From contig NZ_BCNM01000003.1 in NCBI RefSeq assembly GCF_001514495.1, forward strand, positions 1 to 64,000: a stretch of 64,000 nucleotides of DNA. The letters run 5' to 3'. A model generated the notes under the pieces. It worked only from the letters and a program-made list of their open reading frames with translations. It did no database searches and was not told the DNA's origin. Below are positions 62,991 through 64,000 of this stretch, piece after piece. The first letter of the stretch is position 1. Each line of letters starts with the position of its first letter. The DNA is from Paenibacillus pabuli NBRC 13638. GTDB taxonomy: Bacteria; Bacillota; Bacilli; Paenibacillales; Paenibacillaceae. The translations under genes and the position numbers were made by a program.

Positions 62991-63765
62991 ATCGCTTCAT
63001 TCGTACAATTCCGCGTGTAGATTGATTTATAAAGTTCAATGTGTGTTCTTTAAATTCAGAAGGAGGTAAGTTGTTTATTTCTTCAATAGATTGATCGAGA
63101 GTTCGTTTTTGGCGAAATAAAATGGTATTAATCTTTTTTATCATGCTTATATCTTCATTTGAAAATCCGTTTCTTCTTAGACCAATAGTATTAATACCAT
63201 GTATGTACGAACGCGGACCATCTGCTAAAGAATATGGAACAATATCTTGTGAAACTTTACTTCCCGCTCCAATCATTGCAAACCTTCCAATGTTACACGA
63301 TTGGTGTACACCAGAACCACAACCAAAAGTGATATAGTCTTCAATATGAACATGTCCGCCAATTTGCACATTATTGACAATGACGTTGTGATCTCCCATC
63401 AACACATCATGTGCGACATGAGCATAATTCATAATAAAGTTGTTACTGCCTATTCGCGTGAAACCATCTCCTTTTGATGTGCCTCTACATATGGTGACAT
63501 ACTCTCTCACGGTATTATGATCTCCAATAATGAGATACGACGCTTCACCCTGGTAACTTTTATCTTGTGGAACCGAGCCGATAATAGCACCATGTGAAAT
63601 AGCGTTATTCTCTCCCATGATCGTGTTAGCTCCTATGATAACGTGACTTCCAATCTTACAACCGCTACCTATTTTTGAGTTTTCTTCAATGATACTGAAA
63701 GGTCCGACTTCGACATGGTCTCCAATTACTGCGGTAGGATGAATAATGGCTGAGGGATGTATCAT
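62989..63765 (-). CDS. lpxA: LpxA-like acyl-ACP:UDP-GlcNAc O-acyltransferase
   Basis: This 258-residue hexapeptide-repeat acyltransferase is nearly the length of E. coli LpxA (262). It begins IHPSAIIHPTAVIGDHVEVGPF and has SVPQDKSYQGE, DHNTVREYVTICRGT and catalytic His119 in NYAHVAHD (the E. coli His125 position). It ends with STRGIVR as LpxA does. LpxA adds a hydroxyacyl chain to UDP-GlcNAc in lipid A synthesis, yet a Firmicute has no lipopolysaccharide. The gene is visibly more AT-rich than its neighbours, suggesting transfer. ATG 63765 follows AAAGGAAGG. The product may feed another acylated glycan; this is unproven. Confidence 0.9.
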   Translation of the reverse strand: MIHPSAIIHPTAVIGDHVEVGPFSIIEENSKIGSGCKIGSHVIIGANTIMGENNAISHGAIIGSVPQDKSYQGEASYLIIGDHNTVREYVTICRGTSKGDGFTRIGSNNFIMNYAHVAHDVLMGDHNVIVNNVQIGGHVHIEDYITFGCGSGVHQSCNIGRFAMIGAGSKVSQDIVPYSLADGPRSYIHGINTIGLRRNGFSNEDISMIKKINTILFRQKRTLDQSIEEINNLPPSEFKEHTLNFINQSTRGIVRMKR

Positions 63766-63962
63766 TTCGCACCTTCCTTTGAGTATTATTCTACTTAAAT
63801 CAGAGAACCGCCCACCCTGTTTATCGTGTAAATCAGCAAACAGCCTCACTCCCTTTGACATTATTTTCACATCCGTATCCTATTCACACGTATTATATCG
63901 ATTATGATTAGCTGATGTTGTCGATATTTGGAGGGTCAACGAATAACCGATGAGCAGCAAAA

Positions 63963-63998
63963 CAAAAAAACCTTAGCACGTCATCCGAGCTGAGGTTT
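63963..63998 (-). terminator. Terminator of a minus-strand gene beyond the right edge
   Basis: AACCTCAGC and GCTAAGGTT pair on the minus strand and are followed by T6. The gene it serves lies outside the window. Confidence 0.75.
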
Positions 63999-64000
63999 CT

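Overview
The window looks like a chromosomal segment of a spore-forming Firmicute, most likely Paenibacillus. The evidence is: strong Shine-Dalgarno sites throughout; frequent GTG and TTG starts; an alanine dehydrogenase/AdeR pair arranged as in Bacillus; futalosine-pathway menaquinone genes (mqnB, mqnD); a collagen-like surface protein of the exosporium type; a GH125 mannosidase; and many YtrA-, AraC- and LacI-type regulators. There is no transposase, integrase, phage module, rRNA operon or CRISPR array. Species cannot be assigned by eye.

Layout, left to right. 1-0.8 kb: 5' part of a collagen-like gene running off the left edge. 1.2-5.2 kb: a sigma-54 activator and a STAND-type ATPase with a GNAT-like middle and a C-terminal HTH. 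5.5-5.8 kb: a probably frameshifted small gene. 5.9-8.9 kb: adeR and ald, divergent. 9-21 kb: a Cas4/AddB-like nuclease, a small kinase-like protein, a carbohydrate locus (AraC regulator, TIM-barrel isomerase, Gfo/Idh dehydrogenase, GH125, LacI regulator), an ECF sigma/anti-sigma pair, mug and an AEC transporter. Three copies of a long structured intergenic palindrome lie at 10.2, 14.4 and 16.1 kb.

22-27 kb holds the most striking locus: a Ro60 (TROVE) protein gene, an RlaP/YcgL-type nucleotidyltransferase gene and, just upstream of the Ro60 gene on the same strand, a 136-nt Y RNA whose central domain is a circularly permuted tRNA(Asn)-like fold with an intact anticodon arm. Two WYL-domain genes are transcribed divergently from it. 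This reads as an RNA quality-control or RNA-repair locus.

27-46 kb: two paralogous GntR-ABC ATPase-permease operons (27.8-29.7 and 42.8-46.1 kb) flank an aldo/keto reductase, an S9 peptidase, a PatB C-S lyase and a complete nickel ABC importer (nikABCDE) with nikR upstream and a NikR-like operator over the nikA promoter. 46.7-50.4 kb: mqnB-mqnD, pcp and a dehydrogenase. 50.6-55.6 kb: a Btr-like AraC/solute-binding fusion regulator and a ferric-siderophore importer with a Fur box.

55.7-58.6 kb is a compact operon of NrtR-like Nudix regulator, NADAR protein, bacterial-type PARG and macrodomain protein. All four are ADP-ribose-handling families, so it is a candidate ADP-ribosylation-reversal cassette. 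58.7-62.9 kb: a MarR regulator and a heterodimeric ABC exporter with one degenerate ATP site. The right edge holds an AT-rich lpxA-like gene, unexpected in a Firmicute.
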